NCBI RefSeq assembly: GCF_050971785.1 | Contig: NZ_JBPCCU010000002.1 | Location: 806,001 to 870,000, forward strand | Direction: 5' to 3' | Length of the DNA stretch: 64,000 bases | From: Actinomadura_E scrupuli | GTDB taxonomy: Bacteria > Actinomycetota > Actinomycetes > Streptosporangiales > Streptosporangiaceae | Part shown: one piece after another, positions 46,331-54,502 of the stretch | Position numbering within the stretch: position 1 is the stretch's first letter | Layout of the letters: every line of letters starts with the position of its first letter | Made by a program: the position numbers and the translations under genes | The notes under the pieces: model-generated | Told to the model about the DNA's origin: nothing | Seen by the model: the letters and a program-made list of their open reading frames with translations, nothing else | Database searches by the model: none

Positions 46331-46801
46331 ATGGCCGAAGCGAGGACTCGGGGGAGCGCGGACCGCGCTCCCGAGCCGCGGGGAAGGCCGTCGCCGCAGC
46401 CGCCCCGGGCCGCGCGGCCGGAGTCGAAGAAGGGCCATCTGACCAGCCGGGCGGCGATCCTGGCCATCGTCATGTGCGCGATCGCGCTGAGCCTGGCCTA
46501 CCCTGTCCGCGAGTACATCGCCCAGCGCCGGGAGATCGCCGCACTGCGCCAGCAGGAGCGGGTCAACCAGAAGCTGGTGGAGGAACTCGCGCTCCGGGAG
46601 CATCGCCTCGGCGATGAGTCGTACATTAAACGGGAGGCCCGGCGGCGGCTGCACTACTGCATGCCGGGTGAGAAGTGCTTCGTCGTCCTCGACGGCAGCG
46701 GGGGTAACAGGCAGACGGCCCAGCCGGACGGCCCACGGCGCACGCCGCCGTGGTACACCACGCTGTGGCGGTCGGTGGAGGCGGCCGACGGCGGCCGTTA
46801 G
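46331..46801 (+). CDS. FtsB/DivIC-like septum-formation initiator
   Basis: 156 residues from the ATG at 46331. A Pro/Arg-rich cytosolic N-terminus (about 38 residues), one membrane helix (AAILAIVMCAIALSLAYPV), then a coiled coil (REYIAQRREIAALRQQERV to ELALREHRL) and the conserved IKREARRRLHYCMPGEKCFVV. It joins FtsL and FtsQ in the divisome. The position after eno is conserved in actinomycetes as I recall. Confidence 0.9.
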   Translation: MAEARTRGSADRAPEPRGRPSPQPPRAARPESKKGHLTSRAAILAIVMCAIALSLAYPVREYIAQRREIAALRQQERVNQKLVEELALREHRLGDESYIKREARRRLHYCMPGEKCFVVLDGSGGNRQTAQPDGPRRTPPWYTTLWRSVEAADGGR

Positions 46802-46871
46802 CGCCCCAGGGGGCGTCTTCGGAGACCAGCGGTAAGCGCCGGCGCGGCCGGTTCGACGAGAAGGGGCACGG

Positions 46872-47384
46872 TTGATCGACGACAGCGATGCGGCGGCGAT
46901 CGCCGCCCAGCTGGGCCGGAGGCCACGCGGCATGCGGGCGGTGGCGCACCGCTGCCCGTGCGGGCTGCCGGACGTCGTCGAGACCGCTCCCCGGCTGCCG
47001 GACGGCACCCCCTTCCCGACCCTGTTCTACCTGACCTGCCCCCGGGCGGCATCGGCGATCGGCACCCTCGAGGCGAGCGGGCTGATGCGGGAGATGACCG
47101 CCCGGCTGACGGTCGATCCCTCGCTCGCCGCGAAGTACGCCGCGGCCCACCAGGACTACCTGGACCGCAGGGACGGCGCCGCCCGCGACGAGGGCGTGGA
47201 GCCGCTGCCACCCGGCACCCAGAGCGCCGGCGGCATGCCCGAGCGGGTCAAGTGCCTGCACGCGCTCGTCGCACACGAACTCGCGGTCCCGGGGACGAAC
47301 CCGTTCGGCCGTGAGGCGCTCGACGCGCTGCCCGAGTGGTGGCGCGGTGGTCCCTGTGTTGACACCCCCGAGGAGAGCCCGTGA
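46872..47384 (+). CDS. DUF501 family protein
   Basis: 170 residues from a TTG at 46872 (GAAGGGG upstream). It shows AIAAQLGRRPRGMRAVAHRC, PCGLPDVVETAPRLPDGTPFPTLFYLTCPRA and ERVKCLHALVAHELAVPGTNPFG, the DUF501 pattern with conserved Cys and His residues that could bind metal. Function is unknown. It sits between ftsB and ppx and overlaps ppx by 4 bases. Confidence 0.88.
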   Translation: MIDDSDAAAIAAQLGRRPRGMRAVAHRCPCGLPDVVETAPRLPDGTPFPTLFYLTCPRAASAIGTLEASGLMREMTARLTVDPSLAAKYAAAHQDYLDRRDGAARDEGVEPLPPGTQSAGGMPERVKCLHALVAHELAVPGTNPFGREALDALPEWWRGGPCVDTPEESP

Positions 47385-48298
47385 CGAGGGTCGCCGCCAT
47401 CGACTGTGGGACCAACTCGGTCCGCCTGCTGATCGCCGATATCGGCGACGGAAAGCTGGTCGACGTCGAGCGCCGGATGGAGATCGTCCGGCTCGGCCAG
47501 GGAGTGGACCAGACCGGGATGCTGGCCCCCGAGGCGCTGGAGCGCACCTTCGCGGCCATGCGCGGCTACGCCAAGCTCATCGTCGACCACGGGGCCGACA
47601 AGGTCCGGGTGGTGGCCACCAGCGCCACCCGGGACGCCGGCAACCGGGCCGACTTCGTGAGCGGGGTCGTGGAGATCTTCGGAGTCGTGCCCGAGGTGGT
47701 GAGCGGCCATGAGGAGGCCGAGCTGTCCTTCGTCGGCGTGACCAAGGACCTCGTCGAGCTGCGCCCGCTCCGCCCGTACCTCGTGGTCGACATCGGCGGC
47801 GGATCCACCGAGTTCGTGGTCGGCAGTTCCCACGTCCAGGCGGCCAAGTCCGTCGACATCGGCTGCGTGCGGATGACCGAACGCCACCTGCAGAGCGACC
47901 CGCCCACCCCCGACCAGTTCGCCGCCGCGGTCGCCGACATCGACGCCGCCCTGGCGAAGGTGCGGGAGACCGTCCCCGTGGACGAGGCCCGGACCCTGGT
48001 CGGGCTGGCCGGCTCGGTCACCACGGTGGCCGGCATGGCGCTCGACCTGCCCGAGTACGACCCCGCGCGCATCCACCTGTCCCGGATCACCGCGGAGCGG
48101 GTGCACGGGGTGACCAGGAGGCTGCTGCACTCCACCCGCGCGGAGCGGGCCGCCATCGGGGTCATGCACCCCGGCCGCGTCGACGTCATCGGCGCCGGTG
48201 CGCTGATCCTCGACCGGATCATGCGGGAGTACAACTTCGGCGCGGTGGTCGTCAGCGAGCACGACATCCTCGACGGCATCGCCTGGTCCCTGGTCTGA
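47381..48298 (+). CDS. ppx: Exopolyphosphatase / pppGpp phosphohydrolase, short form
   Basis: 305 residues from a GTG overlapping the DUF501 stop. ASKHA-fold motifs: VAAIDCGTNSVRLLIAD, VVATSATRDAGN, VSGHEEAELSFVG and LVVDIGGGSTEFVVG. It removes terminal phosphate from polyphosphate or pppGpp. It lacks the C-terminal HD-type extension of E. coli GppA, as is usual in actinomycetes. Confidence 0.92.
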   Translation: MTRVAAIDCGTNSVRLLIADIGDGKLVDVERRMEIVRLGQGVDQTGMLAPEALERTFAAMRGYAKLIVDHGADKVRVVATSATRDAGNRADFVSGVVEIFGVVPEVVSGHEEAELSFVGVTKDLVELRPLRPYLVVDIGGGSTEFVVGSSHVQAAKSVDIGCVRMTERHLQSDPPTPDQFAAAVADIDAALAKVRETVPVDEARTLVGLAGSVTTVAGMALDLPEYDPARIHLSRITAERVHGVTRRLLHSTRAERAAIGVMHPGRVDVIGAGALILDRIMREYNFGAVVVSEHDILDGIAWSLV

Positions 48299-48306
48299 CG
48301 CAGGTC

Positions 48307-49137
48307 ATGACGGCGCCAGAACACGAGGTGAACGCCCCCTTCGTGCCGCCCGGTACCGGGTGGCCGGACGATCCGGCCGGCCCCGGCACCCCGGTGGCGC
48401 ACGATCCGGCGGAGGTGGCCGCTCTGGCCGCCGGCGCCCCGTCACTGGGGGAGCTGTGCGCCCGTCAGTCGGTGTGCCGGGCCTGCCCGCGGCTGGTCGC
48501 CTGGCGGGAGAAGGTGGCGGTCGAGCGGCGCCGGGCGTACGCGGACGAGACCTACTGGGGCCGGCCCATCGCGGGCTGGGGCGACGAGCGGCCGCGCATC
48601 CTCATCGTCGGGCTGGCCCCGGCGGCGCACGGCGGGAACCGCACCGGACGGATCTTCACCGGCGACCGGTCCGGGGACTGGCTGTACGCCTCGCTGCACC
48701 GGGTCGGCCTCGCCACGCAGGCCACCAGCACTCATGCGGGCGACGGCCAGCGGCTCATCGGGACCCGCATGGTCGCCACGGTGCGCTGCGCGCCACCGGA
48801 CAACAAGCCGACCCCGGCCGAGCGGGACGCGTGCGCCCCCTGGCTCGCGCGCGAGCTGGCGGACGTCGCACCGAGCGTGCGGGTGATCGTCGCGCTCGGG
48901 GGCTACGCCTGGCAGGGCGTCTGGCCGGCCCTCCGGCAGGCCGGATACGCCCTGCCCAGGCCCCGGCCGCCGTTCGGCCACGGCGCCGAGGTGGTCCTCG
49001 CCCGGGGCGCGACGTCCACACTGCTGCTGGGGTGCTACCACCCCAGCCAGCAGAACACCTTCACCGGCAGGGTCACCGAGGACATGCTCGACGCCGTGTT
49101 CACCAGAGCCGACCGGTGGGCCGGCGAAGCGGGCTGA
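48307..49137 (+). CDS. Uracil-DNA glycosylase, family 5 (UdgB type)
   Basis: 276 residues. Fe-S UDG features: CRACPRL (Cys pair), VRCAPPDNKPTPAERDAC (second pair) and the active-site motifs ILIVGLAPAAHGGNRTGRIFTGDRSGDWL and LGCYHPSQQNTFTGR. GLAPA followed by HGGNRTGR, without the Glu of family 4, marks family 5. It removes uracil and other deaminated bases, relevant in a high-GC genome. Convergent with the next gene, 1 base apart. Confidence 0.9.
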   Translation: MTAPEHEVNAPFVPPGTGWPDDPAGPGTPVAHDPAEVAALAAGAPSLGELCARQSVCRACPRLVAWREKVAVERRRAYADETYWGRPIAGWGDERPRILIVGLAPAAHGGNRTGRIFTGDRSGDWLYASLHRVGLATQATSTHAGDGQRLIGTRMVATVRCAPPDNKPTPAERDACAPWLARELADVAPSVRVIVALGGYAWQGVWPALRQAGYALPRPRPPFGHGAEVVLARGATSTLLLGCYHPSQQNTFTGRVTEDMLDAVFTRADRWAGEAG

Positions 49138-49138
49138 C

Positions 49139-49804
49139 TCAGGCGCCGGGACCGGCCGTCAGGGGAGTGGTCTCGAGCCGGTTGTGCTGACAGACGGAGC
49201 CGCCGCTCCAGGGCGCGGCCAGCGGCACGGTCTCGTCGGGCGGGATCACCTGCAGGACGGTGGGCACGCCCTGGCAGGCCGGGCCGCCGGTCTCGTCGTC
49301 GGCGGGCACCGCGGACCAGCGCAGCAGGGTGTGGGCGTGCCCGCCGGGCGGGATGACGAACGTCGCCGGGCTGCCCTGCCGGCTCACCGCGCCGCCGAAT
49401 CCCTCGGAGGCGGTGCCCAGGCCCAGGCCCGGCCAGCCCCGTACCTTGCACGAGTGCCCCGAGACGTTGGTGAACCGCAGCGTGGCGAAGCGCGAGCCCG
49501 CGCCGGCGTTGTAGCCGGTCACCACCGCGTGCAGCCCGGCGCTGTGGCAGCGGGCGATGCCCGTGGCCCCGCCGGCGGGCTGACCGGCCACCGGTGCGGC
49601 ACTCGTGCCGCCGGTGCCGCTGGTGCCACCTGCGCCGGCCGTGCCGCCGGGAGCGGTCCCGGTGGGGGTGCCCGCGGTGGGTCCGGCCGTGACCGGGGCC
49701 GCGGACGCCGGGCCACCGGCCCCGGTGTGGACGGAGGCCTTACAGCCGGTGGCCGTCAGGGCGAGCGCGGCGACCGCGATCGTGCCCAGCGCAAAGCGGT
49801 TCAT
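49139..49804 (-). CDS. DUF4232 lipoprotein
   Basis: 221 residues from the ATG at 49804 (AGGAG upstream). Signal peptide with lipobox TATGC; then about 60 residues rich in Gly, Thr, Ala and Pro. The DUF4232 domain starts at ARCHSAGLHAVVTGYNAGAG and has four Cys likely to form two disulfides (RCHS, SCKVRGWP, PACQG, SVCQHN). It is exposed on the cell surface. Function unknown. Confidence 0.85.
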   Translation of the reverse strand: MNRFALGTIAVAALALTATGCKASVHTGAGGPASAAPVTAGPTAGTPTGTAPGGTAGAGGTSGTGGTSAAPVAGQPAGGATGIARCHSAGLHAVVTGYNAGAGSRFATLRFTNVSGHSCKVRGWPGLGLGTASEGFGGAVSRQGSPATFVIPPGGHAHTLLRWSAVPADDETGGPACQGVPTVLQVIPPDETVPLAAPWSGGSVCQHNRLETTPLTAGPGA

Positions 49805-50134
49805 GGTTCTCCTGTTGCTGATGTGACGCGTGAATCCCCGTGCGGGGATGCGTCGTGGTGTCGTGTAACGCCCTGGGGCGGCCGTCACCCGGGTCGGGTC
49901 GAGTCCGGGAGATCACCGCGAGGGCCCCGGGGCAGGGCCGAGGCCAAGCGGTCGGCCCGCTTGGCGCCCCCGTCTGGCCCTGCCCCCGCACCTGGTTACG
50001 TGAAGTGAGATGCGTACGGTGATGTCCGGGTTCGCTCAAGGATGGGAGTTTCTTGAGTGAACGCGTGATCCTTGGGGGTCTGTGAGGGTGCTCACCCGAG
50101 GTGACGTGCCCGCCCGGCGGGGTACGGCTCTGGC
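49805..50134. other. Gene-free divergent region upstream of ndh
   Basis: 330 bases with no supported gene, containing the promoters of the DUF4232 gene and ndh. TTCGCTCAAG (50031-50040) and CTTGAGTGAA (50052-50061) form a 10-bp inverted repeat with one mismatch and an 11-base spacer, 74 bases before the ndh start. It is a candidate operator; it does not match the Rex site. Confidence 0.5.
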
Positions 50135-51472
50135 ATGCCCCAGAACAGCAGCACCCATATCTTGATCATCGGTGGCGGCTACGTCGGCATGTACACCGCG
50201 CTTCGGCTCCAGCGGAAACTGCGCGGGCGGCTCAAGCGCGGCGAGGTGCGGATCACCGTCGTCGACCCCCAGTCCTTCATGACCTACCAGCCCTTCCTGC
50301 CCGAGGCCGCGGCGGGCAACCTCGAGCCCCGGCACGTGGTGGCACCGCTGCGCCGGGTGCTCGACCGGGTCACGATCCTCAACGGGCGGGCCGTCCGCAT
50401 CGACCACGAGCAGCGGCAGGCGCGGATCCGGCTGGCCGGCGCGGACGCCTACCGCGACCTGTCGTACGACCTGATCGTCGTGGCCGCGGGCTCGATCTCC
50501 AGGACGCTCCCCATTCCCGGGCTCGCGGAGTGCGGCATCGGCTTCAAGACCGTGGCGGAGGCCATCTACCTGCGCAACCACGTGCTCGCCCGGCTCGACA
50601 TCGCCGCCTCCAACGACAACGAGAAGATCCGCAGGCGGGCCCTCACGTTCGTGTTCGTGGGCGGCGGCTACGCGGGGGTCGAGGCCCTCGCGGAGCTCGA
50701 GGACATGGCCCACGACGCGATCCGGTACTACCCCGGCATCCAGCCCGGGGACATGCGCTGGGTGCTGGTCGAGGCCAGCGACCGCATCCTGCCCGAGGTC
50801 GGCCCGGACATGGGCGCCTGGACCGTCGACGCCCTCCGCAAGAGGGGCATCGAGATCCGGCTCGGCACCATGCTGAAGTCCGCGGAGAGCGGCCACATCG
50901 TGCTCAGCGACGGCGAGTCGTTCGAGGCCGGCACGCTGGTGTGGACCGCCGGGGTCAAACCGCATCCGGTCGTCCGCGCGTCCGACCTGCCCGTCGACGA
51001 CAAGGGGCGGCTGAAGGCGACCGCCGAGCTCACCGTCGAGGGGACGGAGCACGCCTACACCGCCGGTGACAACGCGGCGGTCCCCGACCTCACCAAGCCC
51101 GGCGAGTTCTGCGCGCCCAACGCCCAGCACGCCGTACGCCAGGCCAGGCGCCTGGCCGACAACATCGTCGCCGACCTGCGGGGGAAGCCGCGCAAGCCGT
51201 ACAGGCACGCCTACGTCGGGTCGGTGGCGAGCCTCGGCCTGCACAAGGGCGTGGCCCAGGTGTACGGCGTGAAGACACGCGGGTTCCCCGCATGGTTCAT
51301 GCACCGCACCTACCATCTGTCCCGGGTGCCGACGCTCAACCGCAAGGTACGCGTCGTCGCGGACTGGACGCTCGCGTTGTTCTTCCGCCGTGAGATCGTT
51401 TCCCTCGGAACGCTGCAACGGCCCCGCGAGGAATTCGAGCTGGCCACCGGTCAGCGGACGGAAGCGGACTGA
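50135..51472 (+). CDS. ndh: Type II NADH dehydrogenase
   Basis: 445 residues from the ATG at 50135. Two Rossmann motifs: ILIIGGGYVGMYTALRL for FAD and FVFVGGGYAGVEALAEL for NADH; VDPQSFMTYQPFLPEAAAG and YTAGDNAAVPDL are typical. It passes electrons from NADH to menaquinone without pumping protons, bound to the inner membrane face through its C-terminal amphipathic part. A cyclopropane synthase-like gene follows after 20 bases, probably in the same operon. Confidence 0.93.
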   Translation: MPQNSSTHILIIGGGYVGMYTALRLQRKLRGRLKRGEVRITVVDPQSFMTYQPFLPEAAAGNLEPRHVVAPLRRVLDRVTILNGRAVRIDHEQRQARIRLAGADAYRDLSYDLIVVAAGSISRTLPIPGLAECGIGFKTVAEAIYLRNHVLARLDIAASNDNEKIRRRALTFVFVGGGYAGVEALAELEDMAHDAIRYYPGIQPGDMRWVLVEASDRILPEVGPDMGAWTVDALRKRGIEIRLGTMLKSAESGHIVLSDGESFEAGTLVWTAGVKPHPVVRASDLPVDDKGRLKATAELTVEGTEHAYTAGDNAAVPDLTKPGEFCAPNAQHAVRQARRLADNIVADLRGKPRKPYRHAYVGSVASLGLHKGVAQVYGVKTRGFPAWFMHRTYHLSRVPTLNRKVRVVADWTLALFFRREIVSLGTLQRPREEFELATGQRTEAD

Positions 51473-51492
51473 GAGAACGGGAGGCACACCAG

Positions 51493-52764
51493 GTGCAGGA
51501 CGGCGTCGCCTCCCGGCTGGCACCGCTGGCCGAGCGGATCCTGCTGAACCCGGCGAGCTCGGACGGCATGCTGCCGATCCGGATCCAGGCCTGGGACGGC
51601 AGCTCCATCGGCCCGGCGGACGCGCCGACCTTCGTGATCCGGCACCGCCGCGCGCTGCGGCGGCTGCTGTGGAAACCGGGGGAGATGGGGCTGGCCCGCG
51701 CGTACGTGGCCGGGGAGCTCGACATCGAGGGCGACATCTTCGCCGCGCTCGGGGCCGTCCAGCAGGTGATGCGCAGCGGAGAGCAGCCCATCCGGCTCAG
51801 CAGCGACGACAAGCGGGAGATCGTCCGGACCGCCGTCACCCTGGGCGCGGTGGGGCCCGAGCCCAAGCCGCCGCCCGAGGAGTTCCCCCTCGGGCGCGCG
51901 GCGGGCGCCGCCGCCCGGCAGCCGGGACCGCTCGGTGAGGGCGCCGCCTTCTTCGCCCCTGTCCTAGGGCCCACGCTGGCCTACCAATGCGCCCGCTGGG
52001 ACGACGACACGGACGACCTGGAGCAGGCCCAGCGGGCCGCTCACGCGGCGATCGCCCGGCGCCTGGGCCTCGGGCCCGGCTCCCGGGTCCTGGACCTGTC
52101 CTGCGGCTGGGGGGCCTTCGCGCTGTACGCGGCGGCCGAGCACGGTGCCCAGGTGGTCGGCCTCACCCGCTCACCCGCCCAGGCCGAGCATGCCCGAGAC
52201 CTGGTGAGACGCGCCGGGCTCACCGACCTGGTCGACATCCGGGCCGGTGACCACACGGCCGCGGGCGGCGTGCAGTACGACGCGATCGTGGCGCTCAGCG
52301 GCACCGACCAGGCGGAGCTGCTGGCGGCAGACCTCTACTCGCTGCTCAGACCGGGCGGGCGGCTGCTCCTCCAGCAGCTCACCCGCCGTTCCGGCCCGCA
52401 CTCCACCCGCCGCACCTTCACCACCAGCTACGTCTTCCCGCGGAACGGGGAGCTGTCCCCGCTCGGTGAGATCGTCGCGGGGCTCGAGGAGGCCGCCCTG
52501 GAGGTACGGACCGTCGCACCGCTGCGGGAGCAGTACGCCAGGACGTTGCGGGCATGGGCCGCCGGGCTGCAGCGGAACTGGGCGGAATGCGGGCGGCTGG
52601 CGTCGCCGGGGCGGGCCCGGGTGTGGCTGCTCTACCTCGCGGCGTCGGCGCTGGCATGCGAAACCGGGCGTATCGGCATGTACGAGGTTTCGGTGGTCCG
52701 CCGGGATCCGGAAGGCGCCGTGGAAGAGGTCTTCGCTGACGGCGACGCAGCGTGGCCCTCGTGA
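51493..52764 (+). CDS. Cyclopropane-fatty-acyl-phospholipid synthase-like methyltransferase
   Basis: 423 residues from the GTG at 51493 (GGGAGG upstream). The N-terminal 100 residues (RRLLWKPGEMGLARAYVAGELDIEGDIF) match the lipid-binding domain of CFA synthases. The SAM domain has YQCARWDDDTDDLEQAQ and VLDLSCGWGAFALYAA. CFA enzymes methylate or cyclopropanate double bonds in membrane lipids. The desaturase at 3706 could supply unsaturated substrates, but no direct link is shown. Some key CFA motifs such as GGEH are absent, so the reaction may differ. Confidence 0.82.
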   Translation: MQDGVASRLAPLAERILLNPASSDGMLPIRIQAWDGSSIGPADAPTFVIRHRRALRRLLWKPGEMGLARAYVAGELDIEGDIFAALGAVQQVMRSGEQPIRLSSDDKREIVRTAVTLGAVGPEPKPPPEEFPLGRAAGAAARQPGPLGEGAAFFAPVLGPTLAYQCARWDDDTDDLEQAQRAAHAAIARRLGLGPGSRVLDLSCGWGAFALYAAAEHGAQVVGLTRSPAQAEHARDLVRRAGLTDLVDIRAGDHTAAGGVQYDAIVALSGTDQAELLAADLYSLLRPGGRLLLQQLTRRSGPHSTRRTFTTSYVFPRNGELSPLGEIVAGLEEAALEVRTVAPLREQYARTLRAWAAGLQRNWAECGRLASPGRARVWLLYLAASALACETGRIGMYEVSVVRRDPEGAVEEVFADGDAAWPS

Positions 52765-52965
52765 TTCAACCCTATTTCGGTCGTGCCCGACAAAGGCATC
52801 TCCTGTGACCGGTAAAATTTCCCCCACCTCGCTGACCTGGGGTTACATGCTCCTCTTTCGCGGTATCGGGCGAATTCAGTAGGCCGTCGCCGTCGATAAG
52901 GAATGGAATCATCCCGTATTTCCGGGTGGCCATGGCATTATCGAAGCACCGGTATGATTAACGCT

Positions 52966-53039
52966 GCCCCCGTAGCCCAACGGCAGAGGCAGACTCCCTA
53001 AAAGAGTCAATGGTGTCGGTTCGAGTCCGACCGGGGGCA
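52966..53039 (+). tRNA. Short, atypical tRNA with UAA anticodon (Leu-type codon UUA)
   Basis: Acceptor GCCCCCG pairs with CGGGGGC (53032-53038), discriminator A53039, CCA not encoded. Anticodon stem GACTC/GAGTC encloses loop CCTAAAA, giving anticodon TAA. T arm GTCGG-TTCGAGT-CCGAC is perfect. The variable region is only about six bases, while genuine bacterial tRNA-Leu has a long variable arm. Position 33 is C instead of the near-universal U. TATGAT at 52953-52958 is a likely -10 box. It folds as a tRNA, but its charging and use are uncertain. Confidence 0.75.
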
Positions 53040-53127
53040 CTGGGCGTGCTGCATTTCGTGTGGACGGAACGATTCGGGCGTGCCGGACGTCTACACTGAT
53101 CAGACCGCTCTGAGTGTGGAGGCTTCG

Positions 53128-53928
53128 ATGGAGAGCAGGAACCCCGCCTTCCGGGGCGATTCGTTCCAGCGGCAGCTGCAGGAGAACTCCAGCCCGCAGC
53201 AGCTGAACAACATGTACAACGCACCGTCCTACGCCCCGCCGGCGCCACCGGTCACCCGGCCGATGACGCTCGACGACGTCGTGGTCCGTGGCTTCCTCAC
53301 GCTGGGAATGCTGGTGCTGACCGCCGCCCTGGCCTGGACCCTGGTGCCGACCAGCCTGGCCATGCCGGTGCTGGTCATCTCGGTGCTGGCGGAGCTCGGC
53401 ATCGGGCTTTACATCAGCTTCGCGCGCAAGGCCAACGCGCCGCTGGTGCTGATCTTCGCGGCCGTGTACGGCGTCGCCGTCGGGATCATCAGTCATGCGT
53501 ACAACGACATTTACAACGGGATCGTCTTCCAGGCGGTCATCGGCACCGCGCTGGCCTTCGCGGCCATGCTGACGGTGCACTCCCTAAAGATCATCCGGGT
53601 CACGCCCAAGTTCGTGAGGTTCGTCAGCGCCGCCGGGCTCGCCCTGGTCGGTCTGATGATCATCAACCTCGTGGTGCAGCTCTTCGGCCACGCGGACGGC
53701 ATCGGCATCCGGGACGGGGGCAACCCGCTCGCCTACGTCTTCAGCGCGGTGGCCATCCTGATCGGCTGCTTCTTCCTGCTGCTGGACTTCGACGAGATCG
53801 AGAAGGGGGTGCGCTACGGCGCTCCCGAGAAGTTCGCGTGGTACTGCGCCTTCGGCCTGGTGCTGAGCCTGGTCTGGATCTACCTGGAGATCCTGCGCCT
53901 GTTGTCGTACTTCTCCGGCAGAGACTGA
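53128..53928 (+). CDS. Bax inhibitor-1/YccA family membrane protein
   Basis: 266 residues from the ATG at 53128 (GTGGAGG upstream). A polar N-terminus of about 45 residues, then seven helices from about residue 53. ARKANAPLVLIFAAVYGV, YNGIVFQAVIGTALAF and FLLLDFDEIEKGVRYGAPEKFAWYCAFGL, with the conserved Asp pair in FDEIE, are typical of the family, some of which leak calcium. Function in bacteria is little known. A strong terminator follows. Confidence 0.9.
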   Translation: MESRNPAFRGDSFQRQLQENSSPQQLNNMYNAPSYAPPAPPVTRPMTLDDVVVRGFLTLGMLVLTAALAWTLVPTSLAMPVLVISVLAELGIGLYISFARKANAPLVLIFAAVYGVAVGIISHAYNDIYNGIVFQAVIGTALAFAAMLTVHSLKIIRVTPKFVRFVSAAGLALVGLMIINLVVQLFGHADGIGIRDGGNPLAYVFSAVAILIGCFFLLLDFDEIEKGVRYGAPEKFAWYCAFGLVLSLVWIYLEILRLLSYFSGRD

Positions 53929-53947
53929 CCGGATCGCGACACGCCCG

Positions 53948-53981
53948 ACGCCCGGTCTCCGCTTCGGCGGAGACCGGGCGT
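53948..53981 (+). terminator. Terminator hairpin with UUCG loop after BI-1
   Basis: A 15-bp perfect stem (left arm starts ACGCCCGGTCTCCGC at 53948, though one base at 53950 region is shared in the run) closes on the very stable C-UUCG-G tetraloop at 53963-53966, right arm ending at 53981. It lies 20 bases after the BI-1 stop. There is no T-tract. The small convergent gene begins on the other side, so it may work in both directions. Confidence 0.7.
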
Positions 53982-54049
53982 TCCGGTGTATGAGGGCGTT
54001 GCGGGCGCGCCGGAGAAGGGCGCGCCGGAGACCGGCGGCCTGGGCCGGG

Positions 54050-54277
54050 TCAGTAGCGGTGTTCGCGGCGGTGCCGGCCGTGCTCCTGGACGAGGGCGGC
54101 GGCGTATCCGTGGGAGATGCCATGCTCGTCCGCCAGCCAGTTCGCCCGCTCGTCGCAGCGCTGGAAGGACGGACCGTTCTCGATGGCCTCGAACCACTCG
54201 GGGAGTCCACGTCCTGTGACCGTGGGAATGCGGGCGATCAGATTCTTGTGCAGCTCCGGCGAGTGGGTTAGATACAT
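54050..54277 (-). CDS. Small DUF4287-like protein
   Basis: 75 residues from the ATG at 54277 (GGAGG 5 bases upstream). The pattern IPTVTGRGLPEWFEAIE, then RANWLADEHGISHGYAAALVQEH matches DUF4287-type domains (TGK.L..W and WLK.EHG..HG.A..L). It is soluble, single-domain, function unknown. It stands alone between two terminating genes. The 225-base gap to the thiolase (54278-54502) shows only its promoter region. Confidence 0.75.
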   Translation of the reverse strand: MYLTHSPELHKNLIARIPTVTGRGLPEWFEAIENGPSFQRCDERANWLADEHGISHGYAAALVQEHGRHRREHRY

Positions 54278-54502
54278 CGGCACCTCCAGGTCGCTGTACG
54301 TTCTTCCTGCTGACTGTGCAACAAGTCTGGGGATGTGACAACCCTATAACGGCGACCTATCTGACAGGTTACCGGCTCCCGTCTTCCAGACGATCTTGAT
54401 ATGTGCTCCAGGGCGCGGCCGCGGAGACGGCGCCGAGCGCGCCGGAGAGCACGACGGCCCGGGCGGGCGCACGGTGGCGCCGCCCGGGCCGTCGAGATGA
54501 GG

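Noticed and set aside
52966..53039. Calling the UAA tRNA bldA
   Set aside because: bldA is a long-armed class II tRNA-Leu; this gene has a short variable region and C33.
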